58,228 nt of DNA, taken from NCBI GenBank assembly GCA_040902425.1, contig JBBDXI010000116.1, positions 1 to 58,228 of the forward strand. Direction: 5' to 3'. Origin of the DNA: JBBDXI01 sp040902425 (GTDB lineage: Bacteria > Planctomycetota > Phycisphaerae > Phycisphaerales > UBA1924). The number at the start of each line of letters is the position of its first letter. Positions within the stretch are counted from its first letter, which is position 1. The notes under the pieces are model-generated. The model saw only the letters and a list, made by a program, of their open reading frames with translations, did no database searches and was not told the origin of the DNA. The position numbers were made by a program, and so were the translations under genes. This document shows positions 25,654 to 33,859 of the stretch, one piece after another.

Positions 25654-28600
25654 ATGGCCGATCCCGTGGAAGCCGCCGGGGCCCCCCAGCACGCCCCCCA
25701 CCCCCACCACCCCCCCCAGGGAGGTGTGGCCGCGCTCGAGCGTCGGCTGAGCAGCGTGCGGTCCCGCGCGCGGTGGATGCTGGTGGGCGGCGCTCTGGCG
25801 GTGCTGATCGCCGGGTTGATCGCGGTGGCCCTCTCGGTCGGGCTGCTGGACTACCTGGTGAGGCTGCCGGCGGGGATCCGGGGGGTGATCCTGCTGGCCG
25901 GGCTGGGCGTGCTGGTCGTGGAGGCGTGGCGGCGGGTGGCGCCGGCGCTGTCGTTCCGGCCGGCGCTGACGGATGTGGCCCTGCGGCTGGAGCGCTCGGA
26001 GGAGGGGCGGCGGGCGGGCCTGGGCGGGGTGCTGGCCTCGGGGCTGGAGCTCTCGAGGGACAGCGGGCCGGGGTCATCCCGCTCGATGGCCTCGCGGGTG
26101 GTCACGGATGCGGAGCGGCGCTTCGCGGGCGCGCGGGCGGGATCGCTGATCCGGCCGGGCCCGACGCTGCAGAGCGCCCTGGTGATGGCCGTGTGCCTGC
26201 TGGGGCTGGCGGGCGTGGTGCTGGTCGCCGGCGCGCCGCTGGCGTCGATCGGGGCGACGCGGGTGCTGGCGCCCTGGGCCGGGGCCGAGTGGCCGAAGCG
26301 GACGCAACTGGCCGACGCAACGGGCCTGAGCGTCCACCCCGTCAACACGGCGCTGCCGCTTCGGGCGGCGCTGCGGCGGACCGACCGGGCCATGGGCGAG
26401 ACGCGGATCTTCGCGGCGTACCGGCTCGCGGGCGATTCGGCCTCGCCGCGGCGCGTGCAGCTCACCGGCCAGGGGAAGCGGTCCACGGTCGAGGTGAGCG
26501 GGGAGAGGCTCTCGGGCGAGCTGTACGAGCGGCTCATCGAGCCGGCCTCGCTGGGCCTGAGCGCTGCCCGGGGCACGCCCGAGCTGGAGTACTGGTTCGA
26601 GAGCGCCGACGACCGGACCGAGCCGCGCACGGTGAAGCTGGTGCAGCCGCCGGCGATCGTGCAGGCCTCGGCGGTCATCACGCCCCCGCCGTACGCGCAG
26701 GTGGGCGGCGGCGCGTTCCTCGCCGGGCGGCACGACCTGGGGCCGGGCAACGACCAGCGGGCCGTGGTCGGCCCCGTGCTGGGCGGGTCGCACATCCAGC
26801 TCATGATCCGGCTGAACAAGCCCGTGCCCACGCCGTCCGCCCTGGCCGATGAGGAGTCGAGGGCGGACCGGGCGCGGTGGCTGGCCGCGGCCTTCCCCCG
26901 CGCGGAACTGGGCGAGGACCTCTCGGTGTCGTTCAACGGGGTGGAGTGGACGCTGGGGTGGCGCGCGGACCAGAGCGTGCGGCTGCCGGTGATCGCGACC
27001 GATGAGTACGGCCTGCGGAGCGCCGAGGAGGCGACGTTCGCGATCGACGTCTCGCCCGATCGCGCCCCCACCGCCAGCGTTCTGGAGCCGCGCGAGGACG
27101 AGAGCGTCCTGGCCACCGCGGTCGTTCCCGCCACGGGCGAGGGGCGGGACGATGTCGGGCTGGCGGCGGTGTCGCTCTCGCGGCAGATCGCCCGGCCGCC
27201 CAAGGGGTCGATGGGGGCCGCGGCCGAGGCGGCGGGGCCGTCGGTGACGGTCGCCTCGCGCGACCTGGTGGCGGAGCCGCAGGGCCCGGGGCCGGCGCTG
27301 CAGGCGGGCGTCACGCTGAGGCTGGACCTGGCGACGCTCGACCTGAACCCCGGGGATGAGGTGTGGCTGACGGCGGTGGCGGTGGACGCGTACGAGCTGC
27401 GGGGCGCGCGGCACGAGCCGGTGCGGTCGAGCGTCCGGCGGCTGCGGATCATCAAGGATGAGGAGCTGGTGGACCAGATCCGCGCCGAGCTGGGGGCGAT
27501 GCGCAAGGTGGCGATGCGGCTGGATGAGGACCAGGGGGAGCTGCGGAAGCCCATCGAGCGCGGGTCGGTCTCGTCCGAGGAGCGCCGGCGGCAGGGCGGG
27601 CTGACCGGGCGCATCACGCAGCAGAACGAGTCGCTGCAGCGCCTCTCGGAGCGGGTCGAGCGCAACCGCCTCCAGGATGAGGCCCTGAAGGATGTGCTCG
27701 CTGAGGTGGACTCGCTCCTGAAGGAGGCGGCGGCGGCCTCGGAGCGGGCCTCGTCGGAGATGGAGGCGGCCGCGCGCCAGAGCCCCGACCCCGACCGGGC
27801 GGAGCTGGGGCGCGAGGAGCAGGAGCGGATCGCCCGTGAGCAGGAGGCGGTCCGGGAGAGCCTCTCGAAGCTGGCGGAGATGCTGGACAAGGGCGAGGAC
27901 ACCTGGGCCCTCTCGCGGACGCTCCAGCGCCTGGCGCAGCAGCAGCGGGACCTCAAGGCCAGGACCGAGCGTGCCGGCGAGAGCACGATGGGGAAGAAGG
28001 CCGGGGACCTGACACCCCAGGAGCGGGCGGAACTGGCCGAGATCGCCGAGCGGCAGGAGCGGCTGGCGGAGCAGACGCGCCAGGCCATCGACCAGCTCGA
28101 GCAGCGGGCGGAGCAGTTGAAGGGGGCCGACCCGGCCCAGGCCGAGGCGATGAAGCAGGCCGCCGAGCAGGGGCGGCAGCAGCAGGTCCCCCAGAAGATG
28201 GAGGACGCGGCCGAGCAGGTTCAGCAGAACCAGACGAGCCAGGCCACGGAGCAGCAGCAGGAGGCGGCCGACGCGCTGGACCAGATGCTGGAGCAGATGC
28301 AGCAGGCGCAGCGCAACCGCGACGCGAACCTGCGGCGGGTCCTGGCGGATGTGGTGAAGCTGCTGGATGGGCTGATCGTCGACCAGCAGGGGCAGATCGA
28401 GGCCCTGGCGGGCGCCGCCCCGACGGCGGCCTACGCGGGGCTGGATGCCCCGATGATGACGCTGAACCGCAACACGCTGGACGTGGCGGGCACGGCCCGC
28501 GCCGAGCGGGCGATGGCCCGTGTGGCGACGCTCGTGGACCGCGCCGCCAAGGCGCAGGATGGGGCGATCACGGCCCTGCGGGCGTCGCCGGTGGCCGTCG

Positions 28601-29400
28601 AGGACGCCGAGCAGGGCGAGAAGGAGAGCCTCCGCCTGCTGACCCTGGCCCGGGCGGAGGCCGAGAAGCTCCGGGATGACGCGGCCAACCGCGACGCCCA
28701 GCGCAAGCGGCAGGAGCTGCGCCAGCTCTACCGGCAGGCCCTGGAGGAGCAGGCGGCCATCAAGGGCGAGACCGATCCGTTCATCGGCCGGCAGATCGAG
28801 CGGCGCGACCGGATCAAGGTCCGCGGGATCGGCGAGCGGCAGGACACGCTCCGCCAGACGCTGGCGGATGTGAAGGCCAAGACCGAGGAGCTGGCCGAGG
28901 CCGGCGTCTTCGAGTACGCCCACGAGCGGCTGGAGACCTCCACCGCCATCGCCGGCAAGAAGCTGCGGGCCGGCCAGGCCGACGCGGCGGTCGAGCGCAA
29001 CCAGGCCTCGGCGATGCGGGTGCTGGCGAGCCTCATCAAGGCCCTGGATGAGCAGCTCCAGCGCGACGACGAGTTCCGCGACGATGCGGGGGGTGGTGGG
29101 GGCGGCGGCGGCGGCGGGGAGGGCGAGCGGCCCCCCATGCTCCCGCCCCTGGCCGAGCTGCGGCTGCTCCGCGAAATGCAGGCCGAGGCCGCCACCGTCA
29201 CCCGGTCCATCGACGAGGCGAAGGAGCCCGCCCCCGAGGAGATGGGCAGCCTGGGAGAACTTCAGCGGAATCTGGCGACGCGCGGCGACGAACTGGTGAA
29301 GAAGATGCAGGAAGCGCCGCCGGGCCTCCGCCCCGGCCCGCGCAAGGATGAGCCGGCGCCCGGCGGCGAGGGCGGCGGGGATGGAGGGAACGGCGGGTGA
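25654..29400 (+). CDS. Giant DUF4175-like membrane-anchored coiled-coil protein
   Basis: 1248 residues. After a His/Pro-rich start, helices at about 45-67, 75-92 and 178-200 anchor it; residues 210-600 look beta-rich (repeated ITPPPYAQ, WTLGWRADQSV, FAIDVSPDRAPT pieces); from about 600 to 1150 it is almost all charged Glu/Gln/Arg coiled coil (for example REEQERIAREQEAV, GLTGRITQQNESLQRL). This layout matches the DUF4175-type proteins that accompany DUF58/VWA genes. The tail is Gly/Pro-rich with eight glycines in a row near 1150. The bulk of the protein is expected outside the cytoplasm. The start has GGAG upstream; the stop overlaps the next GTG. Confidence 0.75.
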   Translation: MADPVEAAGAPQHAPHPHHPPQGGVAALERRLSSVRSRARWMLVGGALAVLIAGLIAVALSVGLLDYLVRLPAGIRGVILLAGLGVLVVEAWRRVAPALSFRPALTDVALRLERSEEGRRAGLGGVLASGLELSRDSGPGSSRSMASRVVTDAERRFAGARAGSLIRPGPTLQSALVMAVCLLGLAGVVLVAGAPLASIGATRVLAPWAGAEWPKRTQLADATGLSVHPVNTALPLRAALRRTDRAMGETRIFAAYRLAGDSASPRRVQLTGQGKRSTVEVSGERLSGELYERLIEPASLGLSAARGTPELEYWFESADDRTEPRTVKLVQPPAIVQASAVITPPPYAQVGGGAFLAGRHDLGPGNDQRAVVGPVLGGSHIQLMIRLNKPVPTPSALADEESRADRARWLAAAFPRAELGEDLSVSFNGVEWTLGWRADQSVRLPVIATDEYGLRSAEEATFAIDVSPDRAPTASVLEPREDESVLATAVVPATGEGRDDVGLAAVSLSRQIARPPKGSMGAAAEAAGPSVTVASRDLVAEPQGPGPALQAGVTLRLDLATLDLNPGDEVWLTAVAVDAYELRGARHEPVRSSVRRLRIIKDEELVDQIRAELGAMRKVAMRLDEDQGELRKPIERGSVSSEERRRQGGLTGRITQQNESLQRLSERVERNRLQDEALKDVLAEVDSLLKEAAAASERASSEMEAAARQSPDPDRAELGREEQERIAREQEAVRESLSKLAEMLDKGEDTWALSRTLQRLAQQQRDLKARTERAGESTMGKKAGDLTPQERAELAEIAERQERLAEQTRQAIDQLEQRAEQLKGADPAQAEAMKQAAEQGRQQQVPQKMEDAAEQVQQNQTSQATEQQQEAADALDQMLEQMQQAQRNRDANLRRVLADVVKLLDGLIVDQQGQIEALAGAAPTAAYAGLDAPMMTLNRNTLDVAGTARAERAMARVATLVDRAAKAQDGAITALRASPVAVEDAEQGEKESLRLLTLARAEAEKLRDDAANRDAQRKRQELRQLYRQALEEQAAIKGETDPFIGRQIERRDRIKVRGIGERQDTLRQTLADVKAKTEELAEAGVFEYAHERLETSTAIAGKKLRAGQADAAVERNQASAMRVLASLIKALDEQLQRDDEFRDDAGGGGGGGGGGEGERPPMLPPLAELRLLREMQAEAATVTRSIDEAKEPAPEEMGSLGELQRNLATRGDELVKKMQEAPPGLRPGPRKDEPAPGGEGGGDGGNGG

Positions 29401-30131
29401 AACACGTGCTTTCCACACTCTCGCTGGCGGCCCTGGCCGCGCTACCCACGGCGGCCCTCGCGCAGCGGATGCTCCCCCCGGCCCCTTCGCGCCCGGCCGA
29501 GCCCGCGGCGGCGTCGCCCGCACCGCCCACGGAGGCGCCCCCCGCGCCGGCCCGCCCGCCGACGCTCGACGAGCTGCTGGGCATCACGCCCGACAAGGCG
29601 CCGCCCGCGGGCCGCCCGCCCGCGGTCGATCCCGCCCGCGCCGAGCTGGAGCGGCAGCTCACGCCCAAGGAGGCGGCGGACCAGTTCAAGCAGGCGGTGG
29701 ACCTGATGGTGCAGACGGCCGACCGGCTCCAGGCCTCGAAGGACACGGGCCTCTCGACGCAGCGGATCCAGGAGGACATCATCCGCAAGCTCGACATGGT
29801 CATCCACTCGGCGCAGCAGCAGGAGCAGCAGAGCCGCCAGCGTTCGCGCCAGCGCCCGCAGCCCAGCGACCCCTCGCAGGGCCAGCCGCAGCCGCAGCAG
29901 GGCCAGCCCCAGGACGCCTCGCAGAGCTCCGAGTCCACGGCCACCGAGCCCCCCGGGCGCCAGGAGGGCCCGCTGGGCCCGGATTCTGCCGCGCGCGGGG
30001 CCGCCTGGGGCGACCTGCCGGACCGGGCCCGCGAGGCCCTGCTCCAGGGGAACGCCGACCGGTACAGCGACATGTACCGGAAGTGGACCGAGGCGTACTA
30101 CCGCAAGCTCGCCGAGGAGGCCAACCGGTGA
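29397..30131 (+). CDS. Secreted Gln/Pro-rich protein of the VWA cluster
   Basis: 244 residues starting with GTG, overlapping the upstream stop by four bases. A clear signal peptide (VLSTLSLAALAALPTAALA, cleavage near residue 22) leads to a Pro/Ala linker, a short helical domain (PKEAADQFKQAVDLMVQTADRL ... IIRKLDMVIHSA is spread over 95-140), a Gln-rich stretch (QQQEQQSRQRSRQR) and a C-terminal helix (DRYSDMYRKWTEAYYRKLAEE). The last element recalls small partner proteins encoded after DUF4175 genes in planctomycetes. Its function is unknown; it may bind the coiled coil of the gene before it. Confidence 0.75.
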   Translation: MKHVLSTLSLAALAALPTAALAQRMLPPAPSRPAEPAAASPAPPTEAPPAPARPPTLDELLGITPDKAPPAGRPPAVDPARAELERQLTPKEAADQFKQAVDLMVQTADRLQASKDTGLSTQRIQEDIIRKLDMVIHSAQQQEQQSRQRSRQRPQPSDPSQGQPQPQQGQPQDASQSSESTATEPPGRQEGPLGPDSAARGAAWGDLPDRAREALLQGNADRYSDMYRKWTEAYYRKLAEEANR

Positions 30132-31249
30132 TGAATCCCCGTGCCCCCGGCGCCCGGCGTGCCCCGGCCTTGGCGATCCTCGCCGGCGCGATCGTCTCCG
30201 CCGGCGCTGCGCAGCAGCCGCCCAGGCCCGCGCCGCCCCCGCCCCCCGCGCCCGCCCCCGCCGGCAACACCTCCGCGCAGAACAACGCCGCGGTCAACGA
30301 GATCACGCCCGAGCTCGACCGCGCCGTGGTCAAGGGGCTGAAGACCCTCGCCTCGCAGCAGACGACCGACGGCAGCTTCGGCGACGGGCGCTACGGCAAG
30401 AACGTCGCCGTCTCCGCCATCGCGGGGATCGCCCTGATGGCCGACGGCAACCTGCCCGGGCGCGGCCCCTACGGCGAGCACGTGGCCAAGTGCGCCGAGT
30501 ACATCCTGGCCAACTGCACCGAGAGCGGGCTGATCGCCGGCGAGAGCGCCAACGGCCCCATGTACGGGCACGGGTTCGCCACGCTGTTCCTCGGCGAGGT
30601 CTACGGCATGACCGCCGGGGGCGGCGACACCGCCCTGGCCAACCGCCTGCACGAGGCCGTGGTCAAGGCCGTCCGCCTCATCGAGAAGACCCAGAACGAG
30701 CAGGGCGGGTGGCGCTACAACCCGCTGCCCTACGACGCCGACGTCTCGGTCACCATCTGCCAGATCATGGCCCTGCGCTCGGCCCGCAACGCCGGCATCG
30801 AGGTCAGCAAGCAGACCATCGACCGCGCGGTCGAGTACGTCCGGCGCTGCCAGAACCCCGACGGCGGGTTCAAGTACCAGCTGGAGTCGGGCGCCAGCGG
30901 CTGGCCGCGGTCCGCGGCGGGCGTCGCCAGCCTGTACTACGCCGGCATCTATCAGGACGACGCGATCGACCGCGGCCTGGCGTACCTGGTGCGGGAGGCG
31001 CTGCCCGGGCAGGCGTCCGCCAGCAAGGCCCACTATTTTTACGGCCACTACTACGCCGTGCAGGCGATGTACCTCGCCGGGGGCGAGCCCTGGGCCAAGT
31101 GGTGGCCGGCGATCCGCGAGGAGCTGCTCAAGACCCAGCAGGAGGACGGGGGGTGGGAGGACCGGAGCGTCGGCAACACCTACGGGACGGCGATGGCGCT
31201 GATCATCCTGCAGATGCCCAAGCGCTACCTGCCGATCTTCCAGAAGTGA
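30131..31249 (+). CDS. Secreted prenyltransferase/squalene-oxidase-repeat protein
   Basis: 372 residues with a signal peptide (APALAILAGAIVSAGAAQ) and Pro-rich linker. The repeats have the QxxDGSFG/QGGW form: QQTTDGSFGDGRYG, QNEQGGWRYNP, CQNPDGGFKYQ, QQEDGGWED, each closing one hairpin of an alpha/alpha toroid like terpene cyclases. The cyclase DXDD motif is not apparent, so catalysis is not implied. This protein type is a regular member of planctomycete DUF58/VWA clusters. ATG 30131 abuts the previous stop (a GTG at 30128 is also possible). The last base of its stop is the first base of the next ATG. Confidence 0.85.
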   Translation: MNPRAPGARRAPALAILAGAIVSAGAAQQPPRPAPPPPPAPAPAGNTSAQNNAAVNEITPELDRAVVKGLKTLASQQTTDGSFGDGRYGKNVAVSAIAGIALMADGNLPGRGPYGEHVAKCAEYILANCTESGLIAGESANGPMYGHGFATLFLGEVYGMTAGGGDTALANRLHEAVVKAVRLIEKTQNEQGGWRYNPLPYDADVSVTICQIMALRSARNAGIEVSKQTIDRAVEYVRRCQNPDGGFKYQLESGASGWPRSAAGVASLYYAGIYQDDAIDRGLAYLVREALPGQASASKAHYFYGHYYAVQAMYLAGGEPWAKWWPAIREELLKTQQEDGGWEDRSVGNTYGTAMALIILQMPKRYLPIFQK

Positions 31250-32565
31250 TGCGATGCGTTCTTCAACACCTCGGCGTGCTGGCGGCGTGCCTGGTCGGCG
31301 CGGCGGCGACCACCGCGCAGACGCCCCCCCAGGGGCCGCCCCCCCCCGGGGTGGCGCGGGTGCTGATCGACCGGCGGCTCCAGGAGCACGCGGTCCGGAT
31401 CACGGCCCTGGATGCGCGCACGCTGACGTACACCGACAGCGCCGGCCTGGTGCGCAGCGAGCCGCTGGCGGAGTTCATCGCAATCCTCCCCGACCACGCC
31501 GCCACGAGCGACAGCGCCGCCGGCGGGGCCCTCCCCGGGTTTCTTCCCGTCGGCGCCGCCTCCGCCCAGGAGCTGACCCTGGCCGACGGGCAGCGGCTGG
31601 TCGGGCGCTTCGGTTCGGTGCTGGGCGATGCCCCCGCGGAGGTCTTCACGTGGGAGCACCCGGTGCTGGGCCCGCTGGAGGTCCGGCTGGACGATGTCCG
31701 CCGCCTCCAGCTCGGCTTCGCGGAGCCGGCGCTCCTCGCCCCCGGCGGACCCCGCCAACCGGGCGACACGGACCTGGTCATCCTCGCCAACGGCGACCGG
31801 CTGGAGGGGTTCGTGGAGGGGCTGCTGCGGGAGGGCCCCGCGGTGCGGCTGGTCACCGGCGAGACCGCGCGCGACATCCCCTTCGAGCGCATCGGGCACA
31901 TCCACTTCCAGAGCAACCCGGCGGGCGCCCCGCCCGAGGGGTCGCTCATCGCTTGGCTGCGGGACGGCAGCATCCTGGCGTGCCGGGCCCTACGGACGAC
32001 CCGCGCCGGCGAGCTGACGATCGAGCTGGCGATGCGCGAGGGCGCCCCGGCGAGGCCCGCGGAGGCCACCATGGCCCAGGGGGCGCTCGCCCTGGCCGAC
32101 CTGGTGGCCGCCGACCTGCGCCCCGGCCTGCTGACGCCCCTGGCGTCCCTCCCGCCCGCCGAGCAGCGCCCGGCGGCGGAGCGGCGCTGGTCGCCGCCGG
32201 TCACGGCGAGCCAGAACAACGCCCCGCTGCACCTGGAGGACCTGCACCTGCCGGGGCCGCTCGCGGTCGAGTGGGACCTGCCGCCGGGCGCCTCCCGCTT
32301 CGCCGCGACGGCCGAGCTGCCGCGGTCGATGTGGGACTGGGGCGACGCTGAGGTGGTGGTGGCCCTGGCGGCCCAGGGGCGCGAGACGGAGCTGTTCCGC
32401 CAGCGGCTGAGCGCGGAGCGGCCCGCGGCGGCGATCAACCTGAGCCTCGAACGCGCCCCCGCGGGCGCCCGTCTGCGCATCCGGCTGGAGGCGGGGCCCT
32501 ACGGGGCGGTGCAGGACCGGATCGTGCTGAGACGGCCGGTGCTGCTGAGGAACAGTGAGCAGTGA
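31249..32565 (+). CDS. Secreted protein, last gene of the VWA cluster
   Basis: 438 residues. The N-terminus LQHLGVLAACLVGAAATTAQ looks like a signal peptide. Three similar beta segments follow, each with a 'G..leG.v.....g.v.l' look (LADGQRLVGRFGSV, LANGDRLEGFVEGL, LRDGSILACRAL), a pattern seen in planctomycete proteins encoded near VWA genes. The last 120 residues (PLAVEWDLPPGASRFAATAEL...) resemble an NPCBM/NEW2-type carbohydrate-binding fold, though this is by eye only. The start shares one base with the upstream stop (TGATG). The stop lies in an 11-bp inverted repeat. Confidence 0.7.
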   Translation: MRCVLQHLGVLAACLVGAAATTAQTPPQGPPPPGVARVLIDRRLQEHAVRITALDARTLTYTDSAGLVRSEPLAEFIAILPDHAATSDSAAGGALPGFLPVGAASAQELTLADGQRLVGRFGSVLGDAPAEVFTWEHPVLGPLEVRLDDVRRLQLGFAEPALLAPGGPRQPGDTDLVILANGDRLEGFVEGLLREGPAVRLVTGETARDIPFERIGHIHFQSNPAGAPPEGSLIAWLRDGSILACRALRTTRAGELTIELAMREGAPARPAEATMAQGALALADLVAADLRPGLLTPLASLPPAEQRPAAERRWSPPVTASQNNAPLHLEDLHLPGPLAVEWDLPPGASRFAATAELPRSMWDWGDAEVVVALAAQGRETELFRQRLSAERPAAAINLSLERAPAGARLRIRLEAGPYGAVQDRIVLRRPVLLRNSEQ

Positions 32566-32595
32566 TCAGTGAGCGGCCGGGCCAACTGATCACTG
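32560..32595. terminator. Perfect 11-bp inverted repeat between convergent genes
   Basis: CAGTGATCAGT (32560-32570) and ACTGATCACTG (32585-32595) pair perfectly around a GC-rich 14-base loop. More GTCACTGATCACC-type pieces follow to 32622. It lies between the ends of the VWA cluster and of mraY and could stop transcription in both directions, although neither side has a strong T-tract. Confidence 0.5.
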
Positions 32596-32627
32596 GTCAC
32601 CCCGTCACTCGTCACTGATCACCGTTC

Positions 32628-33815
32628 TCACCGCAGCTTGACGCTGGCCAGCGCGACCACCACGAGCAGGATCGAGACGATCCACGCCCGGGCGACCACC
32701 TGCTGCTCGGTCCACCCCCCCAGGTGCAGGTGGTGGTGAAAGGGCGCGCAGCGGAAGACGCGCTTGCCGCCGCTGACCTTGAAGTACCCGACCTGCAGGA
32801 TCACCGAGGCGATCTCCATCAGGAAGACGCCGCACATCAGCAGCACGATCGCCTCCTGGCGGATGGCGGTGGCGATGTAGCCGATCAGCCCGCCGAGGCA
32901 CAGCGAGCCGGTGTCGCCCATGAAGACCTGCGCCGGCGAGCAGTTCCACCACAGGAAGCCAAGGCACGCCCCCGCCATCGCCCCGGCCACCACGCCCAGC
33001 TCGTCCGTCCCGGGCACGTAGGGCACCAGCAGGTACTGCGACGCGCCGATCGACCCCGCGACCAGGGCCAGGACGCACACCCCCAGCGTCACCGCGGTCG
33101 AGATCCCCGCGGCCAGGCCGTCCATCCCGTCGGTGATGTTCACGGCGTTGCTCATCCCGGCGATCATCAGCACCGCCAGCGTGATAAACGCGGCCTTGGG
33201 CAGGAACGCCAGGGCCGGGTTCAGCGTCCCCGCCCCGTCCATGTAGGTCTTCTGGAAGGGCAGGTTCAGCACGTGCCCCAGCGCCGGGACCTCCGCCCCG
33301 GGGGCGCCCCCGCCCGCCGCGTGGTGGTACGCGAACAGCCCGACCAGGAACCCCAGCCCCAGCTGGAAGACCAGCTTCTCCCACGCGAAGAGGCCCTGGC
33401 GCGAGGCCGACCCGCGGCGCACGGAGGTGAGTTTCAGCCAGTCGTCGAACCCGCCCAGCGTCGCCAGCCAGAGCAGGACGATCATCGCGGTGTAGGCGTA
33501 GAAGTTGGTCAGGTCCGCCATCAGCAGCGTGCTGATGCCGATGGCCCCGGCGATCAGCACGCCGCCCATGGTGGGCGTGTTGGCCTTGCTCTTGGCGTTG
33601 CCGCGGAGGGCCTCGGCGTCGGTCAGGCCGCTGTCGCCGATCTTCATCCGCGTCAGGAAGCCGATGGTCCGCCGCCCCAGCAGGAGCACGAGGGCGAAGG
33701 CGATGAGGGCCGCGGCCAGGGCGCGGAACTGCACCTCGTAGAGCACCCGGAACGCCCAGAAGAGGTTGTGGGAGTCGAGCCAGGCGCCGGCTTCCTGCAC
33801 GAAGTAGTAGAGCAT
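32628..33815 (-). CDS. mraY: Phospho-N-acetylmuramoyl-pentapeptide transferase
   Basis: It makes lipid I from UDP-MurNAc-pentapeptide and undecaprenyl phosphate at the cytoplasmic membrane. About ten membrane helices. Conserved parts: KANTPTMGGVLIAGAI, LGGFDDWLKL, NAVNITDGMDGLAAG (Asp cluster for Mg2+), FMGDTGSLCLGG, and the HHHLHLGGW motif near the end. The 395 residues are slightly longer than usual, due to a loop near 190 (HHAAGGGAPGAEVP). The start, 45 bases after murF, opens MLYYFVQEAGAWLDS. The usual next genes (ftsW, murG) do not follow. Confidence 0.95.
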   Translation of the reverse strand: MLYYFVQEAGAWLDSHNLFWAFRVLYEVQFRALAAALIAFALVLLLGRRTIGFLTRMKIGDSGLTDAEALRGNAKSKANTPTMGGVLIAGAIGISTLLMADLTNFYAYTAMIVLLWLATLGGFDDWLKLTSVRRGSASRQGLFAWEKLVFQLGLGFLVGLFAYHHAAGGGAPGAEVPALGHVLNLPFQKTYMDGAGTLNPALAFLPKAAFITLAVLMIAGMSNAVNITDGMDGLAAGISTAVTLGVCVLALVAGSIGASQYLLVPYVPGTDELGVVAGAMAGACLGFLWWNCSPAQVFMGDTGSLCLGGLIGYIATAIRQEAIVLLMCGVFLMEIASVILQVGYFKVSGGKRVFRCAPFHHHLHLGGWTEQQVVARAWIVSILLVVVALASVKLR

Positions 33816-33859
33816 CGCCGCGCCACGGGCCCGCGGGCGCGTGGCTGCCAGAACTCCTT

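Noticed and set aside
26074..29523. An 1149-codon minus-strand frame opposite the DUF4175-like gene
   Set aside because: The composition (Arg, Leu, Gly, His, Pro) mirrors the coiled-coil codons of the plus strand, and there is no start signal or domain.
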